Shown here: piece after piece, positions 1-10,170 of the stretch
How the letters are laid out: every line of letters begins with the position of its first letter
Numbering within the stretch: position 1 is the stretch's first letter
Origin: Rhynchopus sp. YZ270_cl-10
Lineage: Eukaryota; Euglenozoa; Diplonemea; Diplonemida; Diplonemidae
Direction: 5' to 3'
Assembly: GCA_964035575.1 (NCBI GenBank)
Contig: OZ037835.1
Location: 1,968,501-2,032,500 of the forward strand
Length of the DNA: 64,000 nt
Made by a program: the position numbers and the translations under genes
The notes under the pieces: generated by a model
Told to the model about the DNA's origin: nothing
Databases searched by the model: none
The model's input: the letters and a program-made list of their open reading frames with translations, nothing else

Positions 1-633
1 AAGGTGCGGTTTGACGGAACGTGTTTGGAAGGGGTTTTTGAGCTGATGCGGAACCACGCTGGTGTGGACATGATGTTGTCAAAGAAGAGCTTTTCTGCGG
101 TCATGGAGGAGATCGGCGTCGCGCAGGCCTACCACGATGAGTTGTTCATCCGTGTGGACGCGGACAATAGCGGCAACATCGATACTGCAGAGTTCTGCGA
201 AGTGATCGACAGCTTTGTTAACGGCAGCCATCACTTCAAGGTTCTGAGAAGTTGCTTCTCCATCGTCGACGTTCAGTGTACCGGGAAAGTAACCAAGGAT
301 GAGCTGGACTCCTTCCATCGACACCAGACAATCAACAAAGGGCGTGACAAAGGCCCCACAGAGGCGCAGCTTCTGGTCATCTCAAAAATCTTCCGCCAGA
401 TTGCGTCCGGAAACCGTGCGCTTTCCTTCAATGACTTTGTGACGGCGTGCTCCGAGGACTCTTCTGTGTTGGTGCCCTTCATGAACCACATCTTAAGCTA
501 TATGTGTAAGCATCTGATAGGGGTGGCGCCAGAGTCGCCCAAGGCAATAACAAAGAGGACGGAGGACCAATCGGCTAGACTGAACGTTGAGATGGCGAAA
601 GGGCCGCGGAAGAGGAGCTCCGCTGTAGCTTGA
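1..633 (+). CDS. EF-hand calcium-binding protein, 5' end outside window
   Basis: The frame is open from the first base and ends with TGA at 631-633, so this is the 3' part of a longer gene; no ATG start is visible. Counting from the GTG at position 4, residues 52-63 form a canonical EF-hand loop (DADNSGNIDTAE, with Asp, Asp, Ser, Gly, Ile and Glu at ligand positions 1, 3, 5, 6, 8 and 12). Residues 89-100 form a second, degenerate loop (DVQCTGKVTKDE) with Gln at position 3, probably weak or non-binding. The tail is basic (KGPRKRSSAVA). Paired EF-hands of this kind occur in calcineurin-B/calcium-sensor proteins, but nothing fixes the partner. It precedes the LRR pair on the same strand. Confidence 0.75.
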   Translation, partial: KVRFDGTCLEGVFELMRNHAGVDMMLSKKSFSAVMEEIGVAQAYHDELFIRVDADNSGNIDTAEFCEVIDSFVNGSHHFKVLRSCFSIVDVQCTGKVTKDELDSFHRHQTINKGRDKGPTEAQLLVISKIFRQIASGNRALSFNDFVTACSEDSSVLVPFMNHILSYMCKHLIGVAPESPKAITKRTEDQSARLNVEMAKGPRKRSSAVA

Positions 634-652
634 AAAGGAGAAATAATAATAT

Positions 653-746
653 CGTGTTGCGAAAAAAATGTGGACCAGAATAATTATGGACCTTTTTGGG
701 GTTTCTTTTGTGCAATTTTTCTGGTCCATATTTTTTTCAAAACACG
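653..746. repeat. 28-bp inverted repeat 3' of the EF-hand gene
   Basis: Arms 653-680 and 719-746 pair over 28 bases with three mismatches, around a 38-base loop. The hairpin starts about 20 bases after the EF-hand stop codon, so it could be a 3' UTR structure or a tiny foldback element. No flanking duplication is evident. The rest of 634-1114 is T-rich DNA in which I see no gene. Confidence 0.6.
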
Positions 747-1114
747 GTATTATCCTTCCGTCGTCTTTTTGTCTTTTTACATTAAAATTTTTAGTAGATG
801 TGTGTTTTGATAACTAAATAGGGGTAATTCTTGCTATTCTGGCTAAAAACTAAGGGTTTTTGGGGATTTCAGAACTCTAAGGAGGGTTTTTTCCCCTTCC
901 CCACCTTCTTTCACCCCCTGTGTGGTAGGGGGGGATACGCAGACGCTACTGTTCATGAAGGTCTCAAGCATTTTGTCAAATACTACGTGGCAAGTAAAAT
1001 GGCTGAAAAAAGGCCAACAACAATAGTGGAGCACACTCTAGGGTGGCTACACTAATACAACCAAGTTTTCAAAAAGCAAAAATGTGTTGGTTTTTTGGTT
1101 TCCACCAAAGCACC

Positions 1115-1507
1115 GTGAGGGGGGTGTATACCGTACTCTTCCAAACTAACTAGGCTGTATATTTTTTCTTATTGTGACATATTTCCCCTCTCCCACTTTT
1201 TCATCGTGTCGGCTTTCCACGCTTTTTTTTTGTCGGGAAAAAATGAAGATAACCACGAAATGCTAATGTACTTCGTAGCAACCTCGCGGGCTTTGTATCC
1301 TTCGACAACTCGCCTAAGTACCCAGAAGAGGGTCTGTGCTCAATATTGGCCGAATCCTTTTATACTACAGAAGGAAAAGACGTAAAGAGCAATATTACAC
1401 AAAGTGGCGTAGTCCGCATGAGTGCTCCTCAATGTGTACGGCTACCTACAAAGGAAGCAACTCCCACAACCCCACCACACAACAGAGCAACACAAAAGGA
1501 AGACAAA
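1115..1507 (+). promoter_or_regulatory. Conserved upstream block of LRR gene 1
   Basis: This block matches 3789-4155 almost base for base, from the shared GTGTATACCGTACTC to the start codon of each LRR gene. The frame upstream of the chosen ATG happens to stay open in both copies. The last 60 bases are CA/A-rich and free of T runs, like the leaders of the ankyrin genes. Copy 1 carries about 30 extra bases near 1240-1270. Being a duplicate, conservation alone does not prove regulatory function. Confidence 0.5.
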
Positions 1508-2464
1508 ATGGAAGTAGTTATCAAGGACTGTGCAGACAACTCGTACATGATTGAGGTGGATGTGGATGACACAACGGAGACGATGCGGCAGAAGGTGGCG
1601 TCTGCAGTGGGGTTGGCTGAGGACAGCTTCCACATGGGCTTCGGAGGGAAGGAGGAAGGAGAGGACATCACGCAGCTGAGTGCTGGAGACACAATCGTGT
1701 TGACGAAAACTCAGAAGTTCGTGGCCAGAGCAGCACTTCGTGCGTTGGGTGAGAGGGACATCACTGCAGAGAGGCTGGAGACTGTGGAGGATCCTGAGGT
1801 GGCGTGTTTGCTTCTGCAGGCGGAGGTTGCGACTGTCATTCCGAACCAGTTCTTGGCACACAAATCGTTAACAGCACTTGATCTGAGTGCTGTGTCGTGT
1901 GTGACGGAAATTCGTGATGAGTTTCTTCACGGGTGCACAACGTTGACGAGCATCGACCTGTCTGGGTTGACACGTCTGACGCGGATTGGTACCAGCTTTC
2001 TTGCCAACTGCAGCAACCTCAAAGTAGTGGACTTATCACCACTTCGCAATGTTACACACATTCATGACCGGTTTCTTGCCTTCTGCACCAGCCTCACATC
2101 AGTGGACTTATCACCACTTTGCAATGTTACACAAATTGATAACCATTTTCTTGACTTGTGCAGAAGCCTCAAAGAAGTGGACTTATCACCACTTCGCAAT
2201 GTTACACAAATTCGAACAAGCTTTCTTTCCTACTGCACAAGCCTCACAGAACTAGACCTGTCGCCACTCAGCAGAGTTACGCACTTTGGTAAGGACCCTG
2301 CTGACTACTGCACTTCGCTGAGGAGCATCTACCTCACCGGCTGCAGCAGTGCTGTGTCCAGTCGAGTGCGCGAAGGCGAGCTGAAGAAGTATGTGGTTGA
2401 CGCACCTCCGACACGTGGCAGAGGCAAGACGAAAGCAGCCGTACATTGCTGCAGTGTTTCGTAA
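1508..2464 (+). CDS. Ubiquitin-like / leucine-rich-repeat protein, 7 repeats, CaaX-type end
   Basis: 318 aa. I chose ATG 1508 because the A-rich context and the protein start (MEVVIKDCADNSYMIEV) suit a beta-grasp domain. Residues 1-68 look ubiquitin-like, with hydrophobic strands, VDVDDTTETMRQKVA as the helix entry and a late GDTIVLT strand. Residues 69-114 are a linker; 115 to about 287 hold seven 25-residue LRRs of pattern FLxxCxSLTxVDLSPLxNVTxI, close to BspA-like LRRs. The end is basic then Cys-rich (TRGRGKTKAAVHCCSVS); the last four residues, CSVS, fit a CaaX prenylation box and the preceding Cys could be acylated. Inference: a membrane-anchored ligand-binding scaffold. Tandem partner of the gene at 4156. 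Confidence 0.85.
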   Translation: MEVVIKDCADNSYMIEVDVDDTTETMRQKVASAVGLAEDSFHMGFGGKEEGEDITQLSAGDTIVLTKTQKFVARAALRALGERDITAERLETVEDPEVACLLLQAEVATVIPNQFLAHKSLTALDLSAVSCVTEIRDEFLHGCTTLTSIDLSGLTRLTRIGTSFLANCSNLKVVDLSPLRNVTHIHDRFLAFCTSLTSVDLSPLCNVTQIDNHFLDLCRSLKEVDLSPLRNVTQIRTSFLSYCTSLTELDLSPLSRVTHFGKDPADYCTSLRSIYLTGCSSAVSSRVREGELKKYVVDAPPTRGRGKTKAAVHCCSVS

Positions 2465-3788
2465 AGAGCGACAGGAGAAGCTAGGCAAGGAACGCAGAGC
2501 AGCTCCGCTGTGACAGCTGCTTCACTCAGCTCCGCAACTCGCTCAGGTGGGCCTTCGAATATCGCCGCCCATTTGGTCGAGGAGGCATCTGACCAGGCTG
2601 TCGCCCGTCTCGACGGCAGCGGCCTCCCACGTGTGTTCGCTCAAGATGCGCAGCTCGTCCTTCTCCAGTACCCGTGTGATCCATTTCGTGTCGGAACGAC
2701 ATCCACACTATTGGGCCTACCCTGAGTCGAGAGTCCTGTACATTGTCTCAGGGCAGTGAGGCAGAACAGTTTCTTTTCTTAGCTTCAACGCTGTGGGTCT
2801 GTAAATAAACTGTGACCCAGAACCCATTTCCTGCATCTGCCATCTCCTCCTCACATGGGCGGTCCATTAGCACACCTGGACTTAATAGTCATACGACGCC
2901 CGACTTTTACGTACCCGCGACTACACCATGCCTGTGCTTGGACACTACATCATACCTGCAAAAATTACGAACTCCGCCTGGAGCGAATACACGCCTCACA
3001 CCAAACTTGTGGAAACCCACGCAGTTGATGCCGCGCGATAACGAATATGCTCAAGGTGACTAAGCACGAGAGGCTTTGGGTCTCTTATAAACTTTTATTT
3101 CTTTGCTTTTTTCGGGTTTGGGCCTACCATGGGTCTGGAGTGCCCTGTACATTGTCTCAGGGGCAGTGAGGTAGTTGGGGTTTTGTTTTCTCCTTGGTGC
3201 GTGGTGGGGTAGTATTTGGTAATGCGCTAACTTGGGCCGTGAGTGCCTCTGGTTGCGCAGTCGATCCGTGAGCGATTGAAACAGGGAAAGGAAAGCGTGC
3301 ACCGAAAGATCGGTGGAGTTTGCTCGTGTGTGGGTGTCACTGACGGTGCTGATATATCGGCAGACATCCACTGTTTCAGAGGCAGTGATGTAGGAGGTTC
3401 TTTTTCTTTTGTACGAGTTATGCAATACGTCTGGAAATGAAAAGACGCGTTCTTCGGTTCGCATGAGTCTTACCGTTTTCCCCTTCCCCCTTTTTGTGCT
3501 CCACCTCTCCCCCGTACTGCAGGATGCGTGTTTTCGGGGGTTTTTTCGGGACTTTTGGGGTTTGAAAAACAAAAGGATGGATGCGATCAACAAACAAACA
3601 ACAAATAAATAAAGAACGGGGGGTGTTTCATTTTTCAGGTTTGGGCTACCTTGGGCCAAGAGTGCCCTGCACAGCGTCGCAGAGGCAGTTAGGTAGCATG
3701 GTGCATCGAAAAGATCGGTGGAGTTTGTATGTTACCGACACACTGTCACTGACACTGAAAGATCAGTCAGGCCTGTACGGTCGCAAGA
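2465..3788. other. Intergenic: duplicated 3' flank and a dispersed 55-bp motif
   Basis: 2465 to about 3235 matches 5647 to about 6316, the same flank behind LRR gene 2, so gene and flank duplicated together. Copy 1 has about 85 extra bases near 2675-2758. A motif of about 55 bases, beginning GGGCCTACC and ending in CAGTGAGGTAG-like sequence, recurs at about 2711-2760, 3120-3175, 3643-3697 and 6225-6280. Near 3470-3530 is a pyrimidine-rich stretch ending in CTGCAG that recurs near 52672 and 59716. I see no gene; short open frames here lack family features. Confidence 0.6.
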
Positions 3789-4155
3789 GGGGGAGTGTAT
3801 ACCGTACTCTTCCAAACTAGGCTGTATATTTTTTCTTATTGTGACATATTTCCCCTCTCATACTTTTTCATCGTGTCATCGGCTTTCTTTGAGCTTTTTT
3901 TTGTCGGGCAACAATGTACTTCGTAGCAACCTCGCGGGCTTTGTATCCTTCGACAACTCGCCTAAGTACCCAGAAGAGGGTCTGTGCTCAATGTTGGCCG
4001 AATCCTTTTATACTACAGAAGGAAAAGACGTAAAGAGCAATATTACACAAAGTGGCGTAGTCCGCATGAGTGCTCCTCAATGTGTACGGCTACCTACAAA
4101 GGAAGCAACTCCCACAACCCCACCACACAACAGAGCAACACAAAAGGAAGACAAA
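3789..4155 (+). promoter_or_regulatory. Conserved upstream block of LRR gene 2
   Basis: Second copy of the block at 1115-1507. It keeps the GTATACCGTACTC start, the T-rich stretch, the segment from TACTTCGTAGCAACC onward and the CA/A-rich leader. It lacks the roughly 30-base insertion present in copy 1. Confidence 0.5.
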
Positions 4156-5646
4156 ATGGAAATAGTTATCAAGGACTGTGCAGACAACTCGTACATGATC
4201 GAGGTGGATGTGGATGACACAACGGAGACGATGCGGCAGAAGGTGGCGTCTGCAGTGGGGTTGGCTGAGGACAGCTTCCACATGGGCTTCGGAGGGAAGG
4301 AGGAAGGAGAGGACATCACGCAGCTGAGTGCTGGAGACACAATCATCCTGACGAAAACTAAGAAGTTCGTGGCCAGAGCAGCACTTCATGCGTTGGGTGA
4401 GAGGGACATCACTGCAGAGAGGCTGGTGACTGTGGAGGATCCTGAGGTTGCGTGTTTGCTTCTGCAGGCGGAGGTTGCGACTGTCATTCCGAACAATTTC
4501 TTGGCACAGACATCGTTAACATCACTTGATCTGAGTGCTGTGTCCTGTGTGACGGAAATAGGTGATGAGTTTCTTCACCAGTGTACAATGTTGACGAGCG
4601 TCGACCTGTCTGGGTTGACACGTCTCACGCGGATCGGTACCAACTTTCTTGCCGACTGCACCAGCCTCACAGCAGTAAACTTGTCACCACTCAGCAATGT
4701 CACACACATTGGTACAAGCTTTCTTTACAGCTGCACCAGCCTCACAGCTGTAGACTTATCACCACTTCGCAATGTTACTCATATTGATGACCGGTTTCTT
4801 AACAACTGCAGCAGCCTCACAGCAGTGGACTTATCACCACTTCGCAATGTTACACAAATTCATGACTGGTTTCTTGACAACTGTACCAGCCTCACAGCAG
4901 TGGACTTATCACCACTTCGCAATGTTACACAATTTGGGTACGAATTTCTTGCCAACTGCAGGAGCCTCACAGCAGTCGACTTGGCACTCAGCAATGTTAC
5001 ACACATTGATACAAGCTTTCTTTTCAACTGCAACAGCCTCACAGAAGTAGATTTATCACCACTTCGCAATGTTACACAAATTGGCTGCCAGTTTCTTGCC
5101 CACTGCAGCAGCCTCACAGCAGTGGACTTATCACCACTCAGCAATGTGACTCACATTGGTACAAGCTTTCTTCCCAACTGCAACAGCCTGACAGCAGTGG
5201 ACTTATCACCACTTCGCAATGTTACACAAATTCGTCACAACTTTCTTTACAGCTGCAGCAGACTCACAGCAGTCGACTTATCACCACTCAGCAATGTTAC
5301 ACAAATTGAGGGCTGGTTTCTGGAAAACTGCACCAGCCTCAAAGTAGTGGACTTATCGCCACTCAGGAATGTTACTCAAATTGGCAGAGGCTTTCTTTAC
5401 AACTGCAGCAACCTCACAGAACTAGACCTGTCGCCACTCAGCAGAGTTACGCACTTTGGTGAGCTTCCTGCTAACAACTGCATTTCGCTGAGGAGCATCT
5501 ACCTCACCGGCTGCAGCAGTGCTGTGTCCAGTCGAGTACGTGAATGCGAGCTGAAGGAGTATGTGGTTGACGCACCTCCACCTCCACCTCCGACACGTGG
5601 CCGAGGCAAGACGAAAGCAGCCGTGCCTTGCTGCAGTGTTTCGTAA
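4156..5646 (+). CDS. Ubiquitin-like / leucine-rich-repeat protein, 14 repeats, CaaX-type end
   Basis: 496 aa, start chosen as in the tandem copy at 1508. The ubiquitin-like part differs from copy 1 at only a few residues (for example MEIVIKDC for MEVVIKDC). Fourteen 25-residue LRRs follow, exactly twice the number in copy 1; repeat 7 has lost one residue (VDLALSN in place of VDLSPLSN). At DNA level the inner repeats are a 75-bp tandem array, so unequal crossing-over within the array explains the length change. The C-terminal tail has an added run of prolines before TRGRGKTKAAVPCCSVS, keeping the polybasic stretch and CSVS box. Same-strand neighbour of copy 1, about 1.7 kb downstream of its stop. 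Confidence 0.87.
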   Translation: MEIVIKDCADNSYMIEVDVDDTTETMRQKVASAVGLAEDSFHMGFGGKEEGEDITQLSAGDTIILTKTKKFVARAALHALGERDITAERLVTVEDPEVACLLLQAEVATVIPNNFLAQTSLTSLDLSAVSCVTEIGDEFLHQCTMLTSVDLSGLTRLTRIGTNFLADCTSLTAVNLSPLSNVTHIGTSFLYSCTSLTAVDLSPLRNVTHIDDRFLNNCSSLTAVDLSPLRNVTQIHDWFLDNCTSLTAVDLSPLRNVTQFGYEFLANCRSLTAVDLALSNVTHIDTSFLFNCNSLTEVDLSPLRNVTQIGCQFLAHCSSLTAVDLSPLSNVTHIGTSFLPNCNSLTAVDLSPLRNVTQIRHNFLYSCSRLTAVDLSPLSNVTQIEGWFLENCTSLKVVDLSPLRNVTQIGRGFLYNCSNLTELDLSPLSRVTHFGELPANNCISLRSIYLTGCSSAVSSRVRECELKEYVVDAPPPPPPTRGRGKTKAAVPCCSVS

Positions 5647-7299
5647 AGAGCGACAGGAGAAGCTACGGAAGGAACGCAGAGCAGCTCCGCTGTGACAGCT
5701 GCTTCACTCAGCTGCGCAACTCGCTCAGGTGGGCCTTCGAATATCGCCGCCCATTTGGTCGAGGAGGCATCTGACCAGGCTGTCGCCCATCTCGACGGCA
5801 GCGACCTCCCACGTGCGTTCGCTCAAGATACTGCGCAGCTCGTCCTTCTCCAGTACCCGTGAGGCAGAACAGTTTCTTTTCTTAGCTTCAACGCTGTGGG
5901 TCTGTAAATAAATTGTGACCCAGAACCCATTTTCCGCATCTGCCATCTCCTCCTCACATGGGCGGTCCATTAGCGCACCTGGACTTAATAGTCATACGAC
6001 GCCCGACTTTTACGTACCCACGACTACACCATGCCTATGCTTGGACACTACATCATCATACCTGCAAAAATTACGAACTCCGGCTGGAGCGAATACACAC
6101 CTCACAACAAACTTGTGGAAACCCACGCAGTTGATGCCGCGCGACAACGAATATGCTCAAGGTGACTAAGCACGAGAGGCTTTGGGTATCTTATAAACTT
6201 TCTTTCTTTTCTTTTTTCGGGTTTGGGCCTACCATGGGTCTGGAGTGCCCTGTACATTGTCTCAGGGGCAGTGAGGTAGTTGGGGTTTTGTTTTCTCCTT
6301 GGTGCGTGGTGGGGTAGTCGACCGTAACGGTCGAAAGAGGGTGTGTGTGAAGTCATCAGCAAAATAGTGATCTTGTTTTTGTGTGCGTTTCACCACAACC
6401 TCTCCTTTTTGTCTTCTCGCCCCCCTCTTCTCGGGAAACCCAATCTCTCCACTTCACGGCGTGTGCGCCATTTTGCACAGATAGTGCCAGATACTGCTTT
6501 CCCTTCGCAGACAGACACCCAGGGACATCACCCCAAGCAAGGCACCTCCCGATGAAGGAACCCTTTTCCTTTGTCTCGTCCCAGCAGCACCTCTGCAGAC
6601 GATCCCCTGCTGTGTCGGCTTTGCCCACGAATGAGACGTCTTCCGACAGACTGTCGTTCATCATATTGGCCTTGGACGTCCTGAGGGAGGAACGTGACTT
6701 CGGAATGGAAACGCAATCGCTGCATCACCTTTTTTCGTCATATTACATCTCCTGCTGTTGCAACTCAGGGGTACGCACACAGTGGCGTCGTTTCTCACTG
6801 CCTGTGTTCTGTACCCAGACCTTCGCACCGACGTTTCACCGCCTCGATCTCCTGTTCTGACGCTTCTTCCGCGAAGTCCAGGACCATCTCCCCAGAAGAG
6901 ATTCTGGTTGCCGTACAGCTGCAGGTGTTTTTTGTCCGGGCATCCGCCTTTCAGTTGCACTCTGGTGGCTTCGATGGACTGTAGCGTATTTGTGTTGAGG
7001 GTATGACCCAGCTTTCCACAAATCATAATCAGTGGCGTACCCCTCGCCGCCTCTACACCTTCGTCCCACCTCACCCCACTCTCATTGCAATGCCCGACGC
7101 ACCCACCTGAAGCACTGAAACCTAAGCCAGTCCTAGAGCCTTCTCTTCATGTTGCTCATATTTCCCCCCACAGGGCTGTCTTTAAGATTTTTTCATTAGT
7201 GGAACCCCCCATACCCTCCAGGGAACAATACCTATTTATTCTAAAACAGGAACTCGGGGAAACTCGGTTTTTTGCGGAAAACCGTGTCAAAACTAAACT
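5647..7299. other. Intergenic between LRR gene 2 and the transporter
   Basis: 5647 to about 6316 is the second copy of the LRR 3' flank. From about 6317 the sequence is unique except for a short stretch near 6380 (TGTGCGTTTCACCACAACCT) that recurs at 49105, 53470 (inverted) and 59845. Open frames on both strands between 6381 and 7074 show no recognisable domain and overlap each other, so I do not call them genes. Confidence 0.5.
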
Positions 7300-7308
7300 C
7301 ATTTATTT

Positions 7309-7365
7309 CTCTCTCTCTCTCACTCACTCTCAGGAAAAAAAAGCAAAAAAAAAAAAAAAAAAACA
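7309..7365 (+). promoter_or_regulatory. Pyrimidine tract, AG and poly(A) leader before the transporter
   Basis: A CT-repeat tract at 7309-7331 ends in AG (7332-7333). It is followed by 32 bases that are almost all A, including a run of 19 A, and then ATG. A pyrimidine tract plus AG this close to a start codon is the form of a splice acceptor, cis or trans; which one cannot be told from this window. Confidence 0.45.
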
Positions 7366-8352
7366 ATGGCAATTCTAGGCTTGGACACCTTTCAAAAGCA
7401 GGCCATATTCTTTGGTTATATGGCATTGTGGAGTGGCCTGCGGATGCTTACCTTTGCGTCGAAGCAGGAGAAGTACGGCGCCCCGCAGTACAACGAGACC
7501 TCGCTTCTGGTGTTCGTCTGCTTTGCGAAGCTGTGCATGGCGATTGGGATGTATCTGCAGGCGGATGGCGGGCTTCAGGAGTACGTACGGGAGTGTTCTG
7601 CGAATAAGGCGCTGTTCCTGCGGTACTCCCTGCCGGCGTTGAGCTACGTAGTGTACGACAACTTAACGTTCATCAATTTGACCCATACGGACCCTGTCAC
7701 ATATGTTATTTTGATGCAGCTGCGCATCGTTGCAACCGGTGTGGTCTGGTCCATCTTCTTCGGCAAGCCGCTCATCCGCAACCAATGGCTTGGCATTGCC
7801 ATGATCACATCCGCCTGCGTCCTGCAGAAGCTTCCTGCATTGATGAATTCTTCTTCATCCGACTCGAGCGTTCTCTTTTCCATTGCGCTCATCGGAATCC
7901 AAATTGCCTGCGGCGTGTTTTCATCGGTTTTCAACGAAGTGCTACTGAAGGAGAAAGGCGGTGCAGGGGTGAACATTCAGAACAGTTTTATGTATGTGTG
8001 GTCGATTATTTGCAATGTAGCGTGGCTCTGCATTTGCCCGAGCAAGGCGTGGTGTAAGAGCGACATCTACGAGGCGCTGCAGTACGAGCACCTGACAGAG
8101 TTGTTGCACTATCTGGTGCTCCCGATCGGTGTCATGCTTGCCTGCATCGGCATCGTGACCTCGCTCTTCATAAAGAACCTGGACAGTGTCCGCAAGACAA
8201 TTGCCTCAGCGATCGAAATCTTCGTCGACGCGCTGCTTGCTCTCGTCATCTTCCAGGTTCCCATCACACAATACACGGTAATGGCTTGTATCCTTGCAGG
8301 TTTCGGTGTGGTGCAATACTCCAAGCCCGCGGAGGTGCAGCCGTTGGTCTGA
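7366..8352 (+). CDS. Nucleotide-sugar transporter, SLC35A-like
   Basis: 328 aa, strongly hydrophobic, with about ten membrane segments expected for Golgi/ER antiporters that import nucleotide sugars for glycosylation in exchange for the monophosphate. The best family match is residues 97-153: YDNLTFINLTHTDPVTYVIL with the following QLRIVATG and NQW corresponds to the family block NNLxFxxLxxxDAxTYQVTYQLKILTT...QW. Residues 186-207 (SSVFNEVLLKEKG...IQN) fit the family's YFEKLLK...VRNIQ region, and KNLDSVRKTIASAIE (270-284) the K-x-N-x-x-K-x-x-A segment. Length is normal for the family. The substrate cannot be read from sequence. ATG 7366 is the first in frame after the A-rich leader. Confidence 0.87.
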   Translation: MAILGLDTFQKQAIFFGYMALWSGLRMLTFASKQEKYGAPQYNETSLLVFVCFAKLCMAIGMYLQADGGLQEYVRECSANKALFLRYSLPALSYVVYDNLTFINLTHTDPVTYVILMQLRIVATGVVWSIFFGKPLIRNQWLGIAMITSACVLQKLPALMNSSSSDSSVLFSIALIGIQIACGVFSSVFNEVLLKEKGGAGVNIQNSFMYVWSIICNVAWLCICPSKAWCKSDIYEALQYEHLTELLHYLVLPIGVMLACIGIVTSLFIKNLDSVRKTIASAIEIFVDALLALVIFQVPITQYTVMACILAGFGVVQYSKPAEVQPLV

Positions 8353-8629
8353 AAAAGAATTTTTTTTTTAAAGTGAACCCATCTTATTCGTTGTTGATCG
8401 TATCCCTTTTTTTTGTGTGGGTGCATCAATGCAGACAAGATAAAAAGAAGATGTAAACATACTTTTTCTGTTCAAATCCCAAATTTGGCAAAAAAAAACC
8501 CTCGAAAAAGACCTAAAAAAATGGGTCCGGAAGGTGGAGCACAAAAAAAGGGGGGGGGGAGGGGAAATGGTTAAGATTTATGACATGAAGAGCGTATTTC
8601 GTTTCCAAGACGTCTTTGGTGTACTCAGT

Positions 8630-9431
8630 CAGGGCACTAGCTAGGTGCTTTTTTGCGGTTTCAAAACCGCAAAAACCCGGTTTTGCGGTTTGGCGGAAAA
8701 AAAAAAAAAAAACGGAAAATCTCGGGGCAGGAAAAAAAAAATGTGTGGGGGGTTTTGGGCACTGTTCGGCCCCCTCGCCCGACCCCCAGATGACTGGCAT
8801 GATAGCACCTTAATTTTTTTCTGCTCGCTGCGCTCACGGAAGTACACCCCAAAAAAATTTCCGCTCGCTTCGCTCGCGGAGTTAACCCATATTTTTTTTT
8901 TGCCTGCGGCGCCATTTTCCTTTTTGGCTTCGCAAAAAAGGGTTTGTTGAGTGACTCTGGTGTAAAACCGGCATCTTTACACCGTACCCTAATTTTTTTT
9001 GCCTGCGGCGCCATTTATTATTTTACAATGTCTTCGGGAATCCCCTTGCAATTTGGGCAGTTGCATTTTGCAACCGAAAATGCAATCGATTCAGGTAGAG
9101 GGGTGGTCCACGATCGGGGAGATTAAGTCAGAGCAAGCCGGCGTGCCACCGCTGACATGGAGGAGTATGTGATAGAATGGTCGACAGCAAACAGGAGACT
9201 GGGGGGAGTATGTGCGAACGATTCTGATACATGCAATGAAGTTGGCAGGAGATTCCACCAGGGGTCAGTGGGTTTAGCCCCGTAAAAAATGCCCTGTAAG
9301 TAACCCCTTCCCAAAATCTCCCCGTCCCTCATTCGTGTGTTTTCCCTTCTAGTTTGTCGCCGCGCGAAATTTTTTTTTGAAACCGCAAAACCGCAAAAAA
9401 ACGGAAAAAAAAAAGTCTAGCTAGTGCCCTG
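8630..9431. mobile_element. hAT-like non-autonomous DNA transposon 1
   Basis: The element is bounded by a perfect 8-bp target duplication, TACTCAGT, at 8622-8629 and 9432-9439. Its ends are 15-bp perfect terminal inverted repeats, CAGGGCACTAGCTAG, followed on both sides by TTTTTTGCGGTTT-type subterminal repeats. An 8-bp duplication and a CAGGG-type terminus are hAT hallmarks. At 802 bp with no transposase-like frame it is non-autonomous. Inside are short hairpins such as CCGCTCGCTTCGCTCGCGG and two copies of TTTGCCTGCGGCGCCATTT-like sequence; related sequence sits near 35160. It lies in the 3' flank of the transporter gene. Confidence 0.88.
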
Positions 9432-9439
9432 TACTCAGT

Positions 9440-10035
9440 ACAAAAAAAAAAAAGAAAATGTGTTTTGATTTGCATCTAATGTTTTGGGTAGTATCTGAGT
9501 AGTATCAACCAAATCACCAAAAAAAGGTGAACTAGGGGGGTTTTTTTTAAACAATTTTTTTGTGAAGAAAAAAATGATCGCATATTTTGGGAGGGAGGGT
9601 GTGTATGTGCATTCAGGAGGAGGGGGGGACGTGCTGCTCGTTTGTGAATTGTAACATCAACAGAGGGGGGGGACAAACTGCAAGCAGTGGTCATAATATT
9701 ATGTTTTTTTTTTAAATTTTGTGTGTGATCTGGGGGTGAGGAAGCGTTCCAACTTTTCAACCTCTTCCCCAACTTACCTTTCGCGCTTTTTTTTTACCTC
9801 CGTTTTAGAATCAACAGAGAGTTGTACGTTAAGATTTCTTTGTTGTTTTGATGGTAAGCTCGCCTAGGATGTGGTGTTTTGGGCGTACCAACAAAACATT
9901 ATACGTCTTTTTTGACCATCCCGCTGTTTTTTTTTGTTGAGGAAATATGCACCTGTTTTATCTATCTGTGCAGTGAGGTCCGCGTACGTTCGTCTTAGAT
10001 ATATTCCTTTTAAGTGGATGTTCAGCTTCACACGG
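9440..10035. other. Intergenic, one shared GAGGAAGCGTTCC module
   Basis: 9735 to about 9830 holds the module GAGGAAGCGTTCCAAC...AGAATCAACAGAG, a pyrimidine-rich stretch that recurs near 17138, 20855, 23000, 41495, 42490, 47088 and 49140. No gene is visible in the rest, which is rich in G and T homopolymers. Confidence 0.5.
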
Positions 10036-10170
10036 TTTTTTGGTGGTCCAGCACTCCAAGCCGGCGGAAGGTGCAGCCGTTGGTCCGGAGGGGGGGAAAG
10101 AATGAACTCCCCCCACACCCCTTATCTATTTATTCGTTGTTTGTTGTTTGATCGCATCCCCTTTTTTTTC
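10036..10170 (+). pseudogene. Decayed copy of the transporter 3' end
   Basis: From about 10050 the sequence CACTCCAAGCC, then GGTGCAGCCGTTGGTC, matches the final codons of the transporter (8317-8350). It continues into the same 3' UTR, with TTATTCGTTGTT and GATCGCATCCC as at 8388-8410. Codons are not maintained. This copy has a short TTGTTTG microsatellite of two to three units, where the transporter has none and the array at 62951 has about 150. Confidence 0.7.

Noticed and set aside
6381-7074. Overlapping frames on both strands between LRR gene 2 and the transporter
   Set aside because: No domain, no family member elsewhere in the window, no leader; the - strand CGKLGH looks like part of a zinc knuckle but the other ligands are missing.
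8470-8482. GTTCAAATCCC as a tRNA B box
   Set aside because: No A box or cloverleaf can be drawn upstream; no tRNA gene was found anywhere in the window.
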